Below, piece after piece: positions 8,053-16,093 of a stretch of 32,213 nt of DNA. A program made the translations under genes and the position numbers. The stretch covers positions 1 through 32,213 of the forward strand of contig JAITCV010000149.1 in NCBI GenBank assembly GCA_031282905.1, read 5' to 3'. The DNA is from Azoarcus sp. (GTDB lineage: Bacteria; Pseudomonadota; Gammaproteobacteria; Burkholderiales; Rhodocyclaceae). Numbering within the stretch: position 1 is the first letter of the stretch; each line of letters begins with the position of its first letter. The notes beneath the pieces were generated by a model, which saw only the letters and a list, made by a program, of their open reading frames with translations, was not told the DNA's origin and made no database searches.

Positions 8053-8622
8053 ATGAGCAGTTCTCTGATCAACACCGAAATCCTCCCGTTCAAGGCCCAG
8101 GCTTTCCAGAATGGCAAATTCATCGAAGTCACCGACGCCAACCTCAAGGGCAAATGGTCGGTCGTGTTCTTCTACCCCGCCGACTTCACCTTTGTCTGCC
8201 CCACCGAACTGGGCGACCTCGCCGACAACTATGCCGAATTCAAGAAGCTGGGCGTCGAAATCTACGCCGTGTCGACCGACACCCACTTCACCCACAAGGC
8301 TTGGCACGACACTTCCGACACCATCAAGAAGATCGAATACGTGCTGCTGGGCGATCCCACCCACGTCATCAGCAAGAACTTCGGTGTCTATATCGAGGAT
8401 GCCGGTGTCGATGAGCGCGGCACTTTCGTGATCGATCCCAGCGGCAAGATCCAGATCATCGAGATCAACGCTGGCAACATCGGCCGGGATGCCAAGGAAT
8501 TGCTGCGCAAGGTCAAGGCCGCGCAATACGTCGCCGCCCACCCCGGCGAAGTCTGCCCGGCCAAGTGGAAGGAAGGCGACAAGACCCTGGCCCCTTCGAT
8601 CGATCTCGTCGGCAAGATCTGA
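8053..8622 (+). CDS. ahpC: Alkyl hydroperoxide reductase AhpC (typical 2-Cys peroxiredoxin)
   Basis: AhpC reduces hydrogen peroxide and organic hydroperoxides in the cytoplasm and is recycled by AhpF. The peroxidatic cysteine is in [13 protein letters not shown] and the resolving cysteine in [10 protein letters not shown]. The 189-residue length and C-terminal tail match the enterobacterial AhpC/Prx1 class. The chosen ATG follows AAGGAGTTCCACCC; the ORF track start at 7936 would run through the promoter. ahpF lies 82 bases downstream behind a terminator-like hairpin. Confidence 0.97.
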   Translation: MSSSLINTEILPFKAQAFQNGKFIEVTDANLKGKWSVVFFYPADFTFVCPTELGDLADNYAEFKKLGVEIYAVSTDTHFTHKAWHDTSDTIKKIEYVLLGDPTHVISKNFGVYIEDAGVDERGTFVIDPSGKIQIIEINAGNIGRDAKELLRKVKAAQYVAAHPGEVCPAKWKEGDKTLAPSIDLVGKI

Positions 8623-8647
8623 CCCCCTCTCGGTAGCATCGAGATTT

Positions 8648-8673
8648 ACAGCCGGTTCGCCGGCTGTTTTTTT
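8648..8673 (+). terminator. UUCG-loop terminator between ahpC and ahpF
   Basis: An 8-bp perfect stem (ACAGCCGG / CCGGCTGT) is closed by a TTCG tetraloop and followed directly by a run of seven T. It lies between two genes of one functional unit, so it probably gives partial termination and more AhpC than AhpF. A near-identical hairpin occurs at 18588-18613. Confidence 0.8.
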
Positions 8674-8704
8674 ACCTGAAACAACTCATTCACGGAGTAA
8701 CACC

Positions 8705-10255
8705 ATGCTCGACGACAACATCAAGGCCCAATTGCAAGCCTACCTGGAAAAGCTTGTTCACCCGATCGAGCTGGTGGCATCGCTGGATGAAGGCGACGCC
8801 TCCCGCGAAATGCTCGAATTGTTGCAGGACATCGCCGTGCTCTCCCCCAAGGTGAGCCTGCGCAAGGACGGTGACAACCTTCGCCGTCCCTCCTTCGGCA
8901 TCGCTCCGACCGGCCAAACGCCCCGCGTCCATTTCGCCGGGCTGCCGATGGGTCATGAATTCACCTCGCTGATCCTTGCCCTGTTGCAAAGCGGCGGCCA
9001 TCCGCCCAAGGCCGATCCCGAGATCATCGAACAGATCCGCGCCCTCGACGGCGAATTCCATTTCGAGACCTACGTTTCGCTCTCCTGCCACAACTGCCCG
9101 GACGTCGTGCAGGCGCTCAATCTGATGGCCGTGCTCAACCCCGGTGTCAGTCACGTCATGATCGACGGCGCGCTCTTCCAGGACGAAGTCGACAAGCGCC
9201 AGATCATGGCCGTGCCCACGGTCTTCCTCAACGGCCAGCCCTTCGACCAGGGACGGATGGAACTGGGCGAAATTCTTGCCAAGGTCGACAGCGGCGCGGC
9301 GGCGCGCGATGCGAAAAAGCTCTCGGCCAAAGAACCGTTCGACGTCCTCGTCATCGGCGCGGGTCCCGCCGGATCGGCGGCGGCCATCTATGCCGCGCGC
9401 AAGGGCATCCGCACCGGCATCGTCGCCGAACGCTTCGGCGGCCAGGTGCTCGACACGCTGTCCATCGAAAACTTCATCTCGGTCAAGGAAACCGAAGGGC
9501 CAAAGCTGGCCGCCGCGCTCGAAGAACACGTCCGTCAATACGGCGTCGACATCATGAGTCTGCAAAAAGTCGCCCGCATCGAACCGGGCGCGATCATCAC
9601 CGCACACCTTGAAAACGGCGCAAGCCTCAAGGCAAGAACGCTGATCCTTGCCACCGGCGCGAAGTGGCGCGAAATGGGCGTGCCCGGCGAAAAGGAATTC
9701 CGCGCCAAGGGCGTGGCCTACTGCCCGCACTGCGACGGCCCATTGTTCAAGGGCAAGCGGGTCGCGGTGATCGGCGGCGGCAATTCGGGGGTCGAAGCCG
9801 CGATCGACCTCGCCGGTGTGGTCGCCCACGTCACCCTGCTCGAATTCGGTGAAGCGCTCCGCGCCGACGCGGTGCTGCAACAAAAACTCGCCAGCCTGCC
9901 CAACGTCACCATCATCAAGCAGGCGCAGACCACCGAAGTCACCGGCACGGACAAGGTCAACGGCCTTGTCTACAAGGATCGGGTCAGCGGTGAAATCCGC
10001 CGGATCGAGCTCGAAGGCATTTTCGTGCAGATCGGTCTGCTGCCCAACACCGATTTCGTCAAGGACGCGGTGGAAACCACCCGGTTCGGCGAAATCGTCA
10101 TCGACCACCGCGGCCACACCTCGATGCCCGGCATCTTCGCCGCCGGAGACTGCACCACGGTGCCATACAAGCAGATCATCATCGCCATGGGCGAAGGCGC
10201 CAAGGCTAGCCTGTCGGCCTTCGACCACCTGATCCGCAATTCGGCCCCGGCCTGA
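8705..10255 (+). CDS. ahpF: Alkyl hydroperoxide reductase subunit F (AhpF)
   Basis: AhpF is the NADH- and FAD-dependent flavoprotein that reduces oxidised AhpC. The N-terminal double thioredoxin-fold domain carries the CHNCP disulfide ([12 protein letters not shown]). The thioredoxin-reductase-like body has an FAD site ([19 protein letters not shown]), the redox-active [11 protein letters not shown], an NAD-binding [10 protein letters not shown], and the closing FAD motif [15 protein letters not shown]. Length (516 residues) is close to E. coli AhpF (521). The ATG at 8705 follows GGAGTAACACC. The ORF track start at 8489 lies inside ahpC in another frame and is rejected. Confidence 0.97.
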   Translation: MLDDNIKAQLQAYLEKLVHPIELVASLDEGDASREMLELLQDIAVLSPKVSLRKDGDNLRRPSFGIAPTGQTPRVHFAGLPMGHEFTSLILALLQSGGHPPKADPEIIEQIRALDGEFHFETYVSLSCHNCPDVVQALNLMAVLNPGVSHVMIDGALFQDEVDKRQIMAVPTVFLNGQPFDQGRMELGEILAKVDSGAAARDAKKLSAKEPFDVLVIGAGPAGSAAAIYAARKGIRTGIVAERFGGQVLDTLSIENFISVKETEGPKLAAALEEHVRQYGVDIMSLQKVARIEPGAIITAHLENGASLKARTLILATGAKWREMGVPGEKEFRAKGVAYCPHCDGPLFKGKRVAVIGGGNSGVEAAIDLAGVVAHVTLLEFGEALRADAVLQQKLASLPNVTIIKQAQTTEVTGTDKVNGLVYKDRVSGEIRRIELEGIFVQIGLLPNTDFVKDAVETTRFGEIVIDHRGHTSMPGIFAAGDCTTVPYKQIIIAMGEGAKASLSAFDHLIRNSAPA

Positions 10256-10302
10256 AAGTTTCCCAATGAGCGTGAGACCGGCTTCCGGCCGGCCTCACGA
10301 AC

Positions 10303-10425
10303 TTGTTCTCCGACAACACGGAGTCGCACAACGCGCGCGGAATTGCTGCCAACCTGGTGGCGGTCAGAGTGAACAGGATGACCTACCGCCATGGCTACGG
10401 CATCCACTTTCCAAGGCTCCTCCCC
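10303..10425 (+). other. Unassigned open stretch fused in frame to the IS630 remnant
   Basis: The first 40 or so codons of ORF 10303-10647 read SDNTESHNARGIAANLVAVR and onward, which looks protein-like but matches no family I recognise. It has no ribosome site and no proper start (TTG). It is probably the scar of another gene joined to the transposase fragment. Confidence 0.25.
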
Positions 10426-10605
10426 AAACTCGCCAAGATCACGGAACGGCGTACCCGCCTGGACTGGGCGCATTTCATCCGTGATCTCGTCGACAAACAG
10501 TATGCGAGCGCGGAGCGGGTCGTTCTGGTCATGGACAATCTCGACACGCATTCGACGACATTGCTGTATGAAGCCTTCCCCGCCGGTGAAGCCCTGCGTC
10601 TTTCG
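10426..10605 (+). pseudogene. IS630-family transposase remnant
   Basis: About 60 codons match the middle of IS630-type DDE transposases: ERRTRLDWAHFIRDLVDKQY, then VVLVMDNLDTHSTTLLYEAF. The second catalytic aspartate (MDNLDTH) is present. The first aspartate, the catalytic glutamate and the whole N- and C-terminal parts are missing. After the match the frame diverges into unrelated residues. No terminal inverted repeats are visible nearby. This is a decayed internal fragment. Confidence 0.7.
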
Positions 10606-10899
10606 AAGAAAGATCGCCCGCGCGATCATCGAGCAATACGTCACTGAAAGAATCTGTAAAAAGATGGTGCAACCGGCCCCGGCCTTTCATCCTTGGGTGC
10701 AAGGCCGATTACACGGCGCAGACACGGAAGCCCTGAAAGGCGGTACCCATCCTTTCCAGGATCCACAGCGCCGGATGTCTTTTCTGTCTCCTGTTCCCTG
10801 ATGGGAGAAAAGTTGCGAGTGCAAGAATCCGCGTTTTGCGGTATGGTCGCGGCCTTGCCGATCTGGACGGAATGAACCCCCTTATCAGGACTCGCAAAA
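10606..10899. other. Unassigned intergenic DNA before dksA
   Basis: About 290 bases hold only short, unconvincing frames. The dksA promoter should lie here, but no hexamer pair with normal spacing stands out. Confidence 0.4.
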
Positions 10900-11346
10900 A
10901 TGAACGCAATCAGCTCACCTGCTCCGATGACCGCAGAAGCTCCGATGACCGAAGATGACATCCTGGCCGCGCCCGAGAACGACTACATGTCGCCCCGGCA
11001 GTTGGCTTTTTTCCGCCAGCGTCTGCTGGAAGAACAGAGTCAACTACTCAACAACGCCCAGGAGACCACGACCCACCTCCAGGACAATGAATCCACGCCC
11101 GACCCTTCCGACCGCGCCAGCGTGGAAGAAGAGCACACCCTGGAACTGCGGGTGCGCGACCGCGAGCGCAAACTGCTGAAAAAGGTCGAGGAAGCCCTTG
11201 CCCGCATCGACGCCAACGAATATGGCTGGTGCGAGGAAACGGGTGAGCCCATCGGCATTGCCCGCCTGATCGCCCGTCCCACGGCCACACTGTCCATCGA
11301 GGCCCAGGAACGGCGCGAAAAACTCAAGAAAATGCACGGAGGTTGA
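10900..11346 (+). CDS. dksA: RNA polymerase-binding transcription factor DksA
   Basis: DksA enters the secondary channel of RNA polymerase and, with ppGpp, retunes rRNA and amino-acid promoters. The 148-residue protein has the coiled-coil body, including [10 protein letters not shown], with the tip region around DPSDRAS. It also has a C-terminal globular region. In E. coli this region holds a four-cysteine zinc finger. Here it reads [12 protein letters not shown] and later [10 protein letters not shown], so only one of the four cysteines remains. This cysteine-poor version is common in alpha- and betaproteobacterial DksA. The ATG at 10900 gives a longer N-terminus than E. coli; an ATG farther in (MTEDD) is possible. 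Confidence 0.95.
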   Translation: MNAISSPAPMTAEAPMTEDDILAAPENDYMSPRQLAFFRQRLLEEQSQLLNNAQETTTHLQDNESTPDPSDRASVEEEHTLELRVRDRERKLLKKVEEALARIDANEYGWCEETGEPIGIARLIARPTATLSIEAQERREKLKKMHGG

Positions 11347-11365
11347 AATCCATTCAATCCATCCG

Positions 11366-11635
11366 TTGCGCCGCCTGGTTCGCGGCGTGCTCCACGGCCT
11401 GATTCGCGCCTACCAGTTGTGCATCAGCCCGTTCCTGGGCTCACGCTGCCGTTTTTACCCAAGCTGCTCAGACTACGCTCTTGAAGCCATTGCAGTGCAT
11501 GGCGCGGTCAAGGGCGGCTGGCTGGCGCTGACCCGTTTGCTGCGCTGTCATCCATGGCATCCCGGGGGATTCGATCCCGTCCCGCCCCGTATCTGCCACA
11601 AACGGCACGAACATTCCCGCGCCCATTCCCGATGA
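11366..11635 (+). CDS. yidD: Membrane protein insertion efficiency factor YidD
   Basis: The 89-residue protein matches YidD throughout: [31 protein letters not shown], then [20 protein letters not shown]. The three conserved cysteines are present. YidD helps YidC/Sec insert membrane proteins at the inner leaflet. The start is doubtful. The ORF track uses a TTG at 11366, but the only good ribosome site is GGAGG at 11338-11342. The in-frame codon after it at normal spacing is an ATC (11348). YidD usually lies between rnpA and yidC; here it stands alone behind dksA, 19 bases after its stop. Confidence 0.9.
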   Translation: MRRLVRGVLHGLIRAYQLCISPFLGSRCRFYPSCSDYALEAIAVHGAVKGGWLALTRLLRCHPWHPGGFDPVPPRICHKRHEHSRAHSR

Positions 11636-11699
11636 TATTGAAGATGATGTAGGTTACAGGTTTTCCACTTCGCTGCATGAATCCGCTCATCCACCCACG

Positions 11700-13565
11700 A
11701 TGCAAGCTACCGTTGCACTTCGCATCCTGAAGGTTTTCGTTGTCGTCCTTGGCGTCGTTTCCCTCGTGGCTTTATGGGTCGAAACGGGCGCCTGGGCCGA
11801 ATATACCGAAACCAACATACGCGCCCAGTTGCAACTGGAAGCCCGCCAACGGACGCGGGCCGCCGCGAACAGCATCCAGGCCATGGTGGGAAATTACGAC
11901 CTTGCCTTGCGCGCCATGAGCCACATCGTGGCCCAGGGCAGGGACACCCTGACGCAGAAAGACGGACTCGCCGGCATTTTGGTCCCCCCCCTGAACGCGC
12001 AGCTGATCCACGTCGATGCCGAAGGCTACACGGCCTTTTCTTCGCAAGGCCCCATTCCGCGCAACTATGTCGGCGATCGCGCCTACTTCGTCCAGCACCG
12101 CAACAAGCACAGCGACCGCTTGCTGATCAGCGAGCCCATGCTGGATCACGAGACCTCCGCCTGGGTCGTTCCCTTTTCCCGCGCCGTCTGGAAGGACGAA
12201 CAATTCGTCGGTGTGTCCGTGCTCAACGTGCCGGTGGAAAATTTGCTCGCCTTGCTTCGCCGCCACCAGGAATCACAACAGGACAGCCTGGCCCTGATTC
12301 TGCCCGGAGGCCAATTGCTGGCGCACCTGCTGGGCGCCAACAATGCGATGGTCTACGGCAAGAGCGCGCCCGCGCAACGCCCTTACCTGCAACAACCCGA
12401 ACTGATGCAAGGCGAATTCGAAGCCGTCGATATCGGCGACCAGACGCGACGCCAGTTCTCCTGGTTGCGCTTCCCCGACACGGGCCTGATTCTCTCCATC
12501 GGCATTTCCCCCGACGAAGTGCTGAAACCCGCGCATGCGACGATCCACAAACTGGAAATCGCCAGCGCGGCGATCTCCGCGCTGATCGTATTGTTGTCGA
12601 GCGCTCTGTTGACCGCCCTGATACGAATCGAGCGTTGCGAGCGCGAACGCAACATGCGCAAGACCGGCCACCAGGAACTGAGCAACAGCATGAGCGAAGG
12701 TCTCATCGAAATCGATACCGATAACCGTATTGCCCATGTCAACCCCGCGTTCACCACGATTACCGGCTATCCCGCCGACGTGGTCATCGGCAAGAATATC
12801 GACATGCTTTCCCCCGCGCACAGGGACATCCGCAGCCTGGGCAAGATGATCGCGCAATGGTCTGCGGCAGACTACACGGGCACGGCCGAAGGCGATTTCG
12901 ACGGCCATCGCGCCAACAGCCTGCGCAGCGGTGAAAATGGCGAACCGCGCGCCTTCATCGGCCACGCCGTGCTGGTCAACCAGGCGGAAGCCCGGCAGGG
13001 CGTGCGCCGCGTCGTGTTGCTGACCGATGTCAGCGCCATACGGCGCAAGGAAGACGAAATCTGGCATGAAGCCAACTATGACGCGCTCACCGGACTCGTC
13101 AATCGCGCGCTGTGTCACGACCACCTCAAGCTCATGGTCAACCATGCCCATGCCCACGATTGCGGCGTGGCGGTGCTGTTCATCGACCTCGATTATTTCC
13201 TGCCGATCAGCGAGCATCGCGGCGCTGCCGTCAGCAATCGCCTGCTGTACGAAGTCGCCTGCCGCCTGCGTGACTTGTTCCATAACGAAGACACCATCGC
13301 CCGCCTGCGCAGCGACCAGTTCGTCGTGCTCATCTCCGATTACGGCGCGGTCTCGGTCGCCGAACGCGCAGCGGCCCGGGTGGTCAGCCGCATCTCCGAC
13401 CCTTTCGTCGTGGATGCGGTCGAAGGCACCCAGATCGAAATCACCTGTAGTGTCGGCCTCGCCCGCTTTCCCGATGGCGGACACAACGCCGATGAACTGC
13501 TGGCCAACAGCGAACAGGCCATGTTGCGCGCTAAGGACAAGGGGCGCTCGAGCTGGAGCGCCTGA
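11700..13565 (+). CDS. Membrane sensor with periplasmic Cache-like domain, PAS and degenerate GGDEF domain
   Basis: The 621-residue protein has an N-terminal membrane helix (about 8-27). An extracytoplasmic sensor region (about 30-280) has Cache-type features (DRAYFVQHRN, LISEPMLD, VGVSVLNVPVENL). A second helix follows at 286-308. The cytoplasm holds a PAS domain (about 325-445, EGLIEIDTDNRIAHVNPAF) and a C-terminal GGDEF-fold domain (about 455-620) starting NYDALTGLVNRA. The GGDEF signature is replaced by RSDQF (537-541), and the usual FKxINDxxGH helix reads FLPISEHRG. Diguanylate cyclase activity is therefore unlikely; a GTP-binding or scaffold role is possible. No EAL domain follows. The ligand is unknown. 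Confidence 0.85.
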   Translation: MQATVALRILKVFVVVLGVVSLVALWVETGAWAEYTETNIRAQLQLEARQRTRAAANSIQAMVGNYDLALRAMSHIVAQGRDTLTQKDGLAGILVPPLNAQLIHVDAEGYTAFSSQGPIPRNYVGDRAYFVQHRNKHSDRLLISEPMLDHETSAWVVPFSRAVWKDEQFVGVSVLNVPVENLLALLRRHQESQQDSLALILPGGQLLAHLLGANNAMVYGKSAPAQRPYLQQPELMQGEFEAVDIGDQTRRQFSWLRFPDTGLILSIGISPDEVLKPAHATIHKLEIASAAISALIVLLSSALLTALIRIERCERERNMRKTGHQELSNSMSEGLIEIDTDNRIAHVNPAFTTITGYPADVVIGKNIDMLSPAHRDIRSLGKMIAQWSAADYTGTAEGDFDGHRANSLRSGENGEPRAFIGHAVLVNQAEARQGVRRVVLLTDVSAIRRKEDEIWHEANYDALTGLVNRALCHDHLKLMVNHAHAHDCGVAVLFIDLDYFLPISEHRGAAVSNRLLYEVACRLRDLFHNEDTIARLRSDQFVVLISDYGAVSVAERAAARVVSRISDPFVVDAVEGTQIEITCSVGLARFPDGGHNADELLANSEQAMLRAKDKGRSSWSA

Positions 13566-13611
13566 TTGCGCTGGAGCAGATCGGCAAACCGTGGCCATCA
13601 GTGATCAAGAC

Positions 13612-14445
13612 ATGTCGATGAACTCTTTTCACTCCCGTCAACGCCGCTTGCCCCCCGCGAGCATGGCGCGCGCCGTATGCGTTTCCACCACCTCGCGGGC
13701 CGATATCCTGCTCGTCGCCCAAGGGCTGGCGCAATCCCGCAATCAAGCGCAAGCGCTCATCCGGGCCGGGCAGGTCAGTTGGGCGGGTGGCGCGATCGCC
13801 AAACCCGCGCAGGAACTGCCTGCGGGAACACCGCTCACTTTGTGCGCCGCCGCCGGGGAAAACCACCGCTATGTCTCGCGTGGTGGGCTGAAACTGGCTG
13901 GCGCGCTGGCGCAAAGCGGGCTAGCGGTCGAAGGCTGGATTTGCCTCGATGTCGGCCAATCCACCGGCGGATTCACGGACTGCCTGCTGCAATCTGGCGC
14001 GGCCGCAGTCGTCGGCGTGGATGTCGGTCACGGGCAATTGCATCCCCGGATCAGGCAAGACGCCCGGGTCGATAGCCTCGAAGGCATCAATTGCCGCGCG
14101 CTCACCGCAGCCGATCTGGGGAAAAGCATGCCCGCCCACGGTTTCGACCTGATCACCGCCGACGTCAGTTTTATCTCCTTGACCCTGCTCCTGCCACAAT
14201 TTCCCCGCTTGCTTGCCCCTGCCGGACACATGTTGCTGCTCGTCAAACCCCAGTTCGAACTTGGACCAGACAAGGTCGACAAAGCCGGAATCGTGCGCGA
14301 TCCGGCGCTTTATGCCCAAGTGGAAGAAAAATTGCGCTCATGTTGCGAGAAACTACAAATGGATATATTGGGCTGGTTCGATAGCCCAATCGCCGGAAAA
14401 GACGGCAACCACGAATTCTTTATCTGGACCCGACATGCGCGTTGA
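13612..14445 (+). CDS. tlyA: TlyA-family rRNA (cytidine-2'-O)-methyltransferase
   Basis: TlyA enzymes use S-adenosylmethionine to methylate ribose 2'-OH groups in 16S and 23S rRNA; the family is often annotated as hemolysin A. An N-terminal S4 RNA-binding domain (RADILLVAQGLAQSRNQAQALI) precedes an FtsJ-type Rossmann fold. That fold contains LDVGQSTGGFTDCLLQSGA, VVGVDVGHGQL, TADVSFISL and LLVKPQFE. The fold ends with GKDGNHEFFIW. The start is uncertain: ATGs at 13612, 13618 and 13663 are in frame, and family members usually begin just before the S4 domain. The ORF track start at 13027 is antisense-like noise inside the GGDEF gene. The 3' end overlaps metF by 11 bases. Confidence 0.92.
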   Translation: MSMNSFHSRQRRLPPASMARAVCVSTTSRADILLVAQGLAQSRNQAQALIRAGQVSWAGGAIAKPAQELPAGTPLTLCAAAGENHRYVSRGGLKLAGALAQSGLAVEGWICLDVGQSTGGFTDCLLQSGAAAVVGVDVGHGQLHPRIRQDARVDSLEGINCRALTAADLGKSMPAHGFDLITADVSFISLTLLLPQFPRLLAPAGHMLLLVKPQFELGPDKVDKAGIVRDPALYAQVEEKLRSCCEKLQMDILGWFDSPIAGKDGNHEFFIWTRHAR

Positions 14446-15280
14446 TCTCTCCATTGAATTTTTCCCCCCGCAAACATCCGCAGGCGTCGGCAAACTCAAG
14501 GCCGAGCGCGCCAAACTCTCGGCATTGAATCCGGCATTCTTTTCCGTCACTTATGGCGCGGGCGGCTCCACCCGCGAGCGCACTTTTTCCATCGTCAGGG
14601 ACATCGCCGCCGAGGGGCACCATGCCGCGCCACACCTCTCCTGCGTCGGCTCGACCAAGGCGGGCATCCGCGAAATACTCCATGAATTCAAGGCGGCGGG
14701 CATTCGCCGCATCGTGGCGCTGCGCGGCGACCTGCCATCCGGCATGGCCGATCCCGGTGAATTGCGCTATGCCAACGAACTCGTCGGATTCATCCGTGCC
14801 GAAACGGGCGACTGGTTTCATCTCGATGTCGCCGCCTATCCGGAATGGCATCCGCAGGCAAGAAGTCCACAAGCCGATTTGCAGCATTTCGCCCGCAAGG
14901 TCGAAGCTGGCGCAGATTCCGCCATTACCCAGTATTTTTACAATGCCGACGCCTATTTCCACTTCTTGGACAATGTGCACGCCTTGGGGGTGGATATTCC
15001 CATCGTGCCCGGCATCATGCCTATCGTGAGTTTCAGCAAACTCGCCCGCTTTTCCGATAGTTGCGGCGCGGACATTCCGCGCTGGATGCGGAAGAAATTC
15101 GAAGAATATGGCGACGACACCGATTCCATCCGTGCCTTCGGCCTCGATATCGTCACTGAATTATGTGAAAGACTCCTGCGGGGCGGCGCGCCGGGGCTGC
15201 ATTTCTACAGCATGAACCAAGCCCGGCTCACCACGGAAATCTGGCAACGGCTGAATCGACAGTCAATACTCCCTGGATGA
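14435..15280 (+). CDS. metF: 5,10-methylenetetrahydrofolate reductase
   Basis: MetF is an FAD-dependent TIM-barrel enzyme that reduces methylene-THF to methyl-THF for methionine synthesis. The 281-residue product opens with LSIEFFPPQTSAG. It contains FFSVTYGAGGSTRERT, HLSCVGSTK, the RGDLPSG loop, ITQYFYNADAYFHFLD and IVPGIMPI, all characteristic. The ATG lies inside the last codons of tlyA, so the two are probably coupled. tlyA and metF supply and consume methyl groups in the same cycle; the ahcY gene often found with them in betaproteobacteria is absent here. Confidence 0.96.
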   Translation: MRVDLSIEFFPPQTSAGVGKLKAERAKLSALNPAFFSVTYGAGGSTRERTFSIVRDIAAEGHHAAPHLSCVGSTKAGIREILHEFKAAGIRRIVALRGDLPSGMADPGELRYANELVGFIRAETGDWFHLDVAAYPEWHPQARSPQADLQHFARKVEAGADSAITQYFYNADAYFHFLDNVHALGVDIPIVPGIMPIVSFSKLARFSDSCGADIPRWMRKKFEEYGDDTDSIRAFGLDIVTELCERLLRGGAPGLHFYSMNQARLTTEIWQRLNRQSILPG

Positions 15281-15467
15281 TTTTCCCGCCAGCCGTGGCG
15301 GCTGGAAAGCCAGTAACAGCAAGGGTTTCGGGCAAATCGGAGGAAGAAAAAGGGCTGGAACTTCAGATTAATAATATTAATGAAATACGTAAAAATATAA
15401 ATGACGAGAATTTATGATAATCCGGAGCTTGATAATTTTAAACATGCGCTGGGATATACTTAGAACA
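15281..15467. repeat. AT-richer spacer with a hairpin and an 11-nt direct repeat
   Basis: A perfect 7-bp hairpin (CCAGCCG-TGG-CGGCTGG, 15289-15305) follows metF but has no T run. Beyond it the sequence becomes clearly AT-rich. TAAATGACGAG occurs twice, near 15398 and 15469, the second copy overlapping the end of the next gene. This looks like a boundary of recently gained DNA, but no mobile-element ends are seen. Confidence 0.4.
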
Positions 15468-16082
15468 CTAAATGACGAGGCGGCCATAGCTGCTGTTACC
15501 ATTGTAATATTCACACAAGGCTCTTTCCAGGCAATTCAAGTAATCTTTGGGGTCGTCAACGGTACGCAGGAGATCTTCCCGCGATATACGATATTGTTCG
15601 CCATTGAAGTTGATGCGGGCTGTTTGGAGCTCGAATATCCTAGTCGTCCAGCCTGCATAAGCCTGCGGTACATAGGAAAGATCGCCTTTCCTGACCTCAC
15701 CGAAGTCCAGGAAGGCGACGAAGCCTCGATAGCATAATACGTAGCGTTCCTCTTCCCTGTACCCACTTGGAGCATGAGTGCCATCGGTACATCCCTCGAA
15801 GTAAAGCCATATGCTTCCAGTTCTGTTTATGATGATAGGTGCTGTGATCCTTTCGGGTTTCCAATTGTGCCAGTTGGGGGCCACCGAAACGAGCTTTTCA
15901 CAAAGCTCGGTTTTGTTTGGCACGAGGCTTGGAGCCTGTTGAAGCAGCCGTTCCGCAAAACTCAGCCCCGGCCCATCTGGCACCGATCTTTTGCAAAAAG
16001 TCCATTCGAGATTTCTCGTATGAAGTTCAGATATCCGCCGTACCAGTCGGGGCGTGGGTATTTGATGCGTGAATGTTCTCAT
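15468..16082 (-). CDS. Unrecognised 204-residue protein downstream of uvrD
   Basis: The frame is open for 221 codons; I place the start at the ATG at 16082 (MRTFTHQI). That ATG lies just after the uvrD stop, and the ORF track start at 16133 would overlap uvrD. I recognise no family. The protein is rich in Tyr, Trp, Asn and Arg. The C-terminal half is strand-like (RTGSIWLYFEG, YVLCYRGFVAFLDFGEVRKG, TARINFNGEQYRIS) and ends in a short helix with an ERALCEYYNG patch. No signal peptide or membrane helix is seen. Its composition and the flanking AT-rich spacer differ from the neighbours, suggesting acquisition. A solitary accessory or immunity-like gene is possible but unproven. Confidence 0.6.
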   Translation of the reverse strand: MRTFTHQIPTPRLVRRISELHTRNLEWTFCKRSVPDGPGLSFAERLLQQAPSLVPNKTELCEKLVSVAPNWHNWKPERITAPIIINRTGSIWLYFEGCTDGTHAPSGYREEERYVLCYRGFVAFLDFGEVRKGDLSYVPQAYAGWTTRIFELQTARINFNGEQYRISREDLLRTVDDPKDYLNCLERALCEYYNGNSSYGRLVI

Positions 16083-16093
16083 GCTGCTTCTTG

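Noticed and set aside
8690-10228. 512-aa minus-strand ORF across ahpF
   Set aside because: Antisense to a fully motif-supported AhpF, with no recognisable domain.
10709-10909. Minus-strand ORF ending GTAFQGFRVCAV
   Set aside because: The tail faintly resembles a formylglycine-generating-enzyme C-terminus, but the rest matches nothing and it overlaps the dksA start.
11560-11590. T-loop-like GGATTCGATCCCG
   Set aside because: It lies inside yidD (HPGGFDPVP) and no other tRNA arms are present.
13566-15280. SAH riboswitch or ahcY next to tlyA-metF
   Set aside because: No gene or structured leader of that kind fits the 46-base gap before tlyA.
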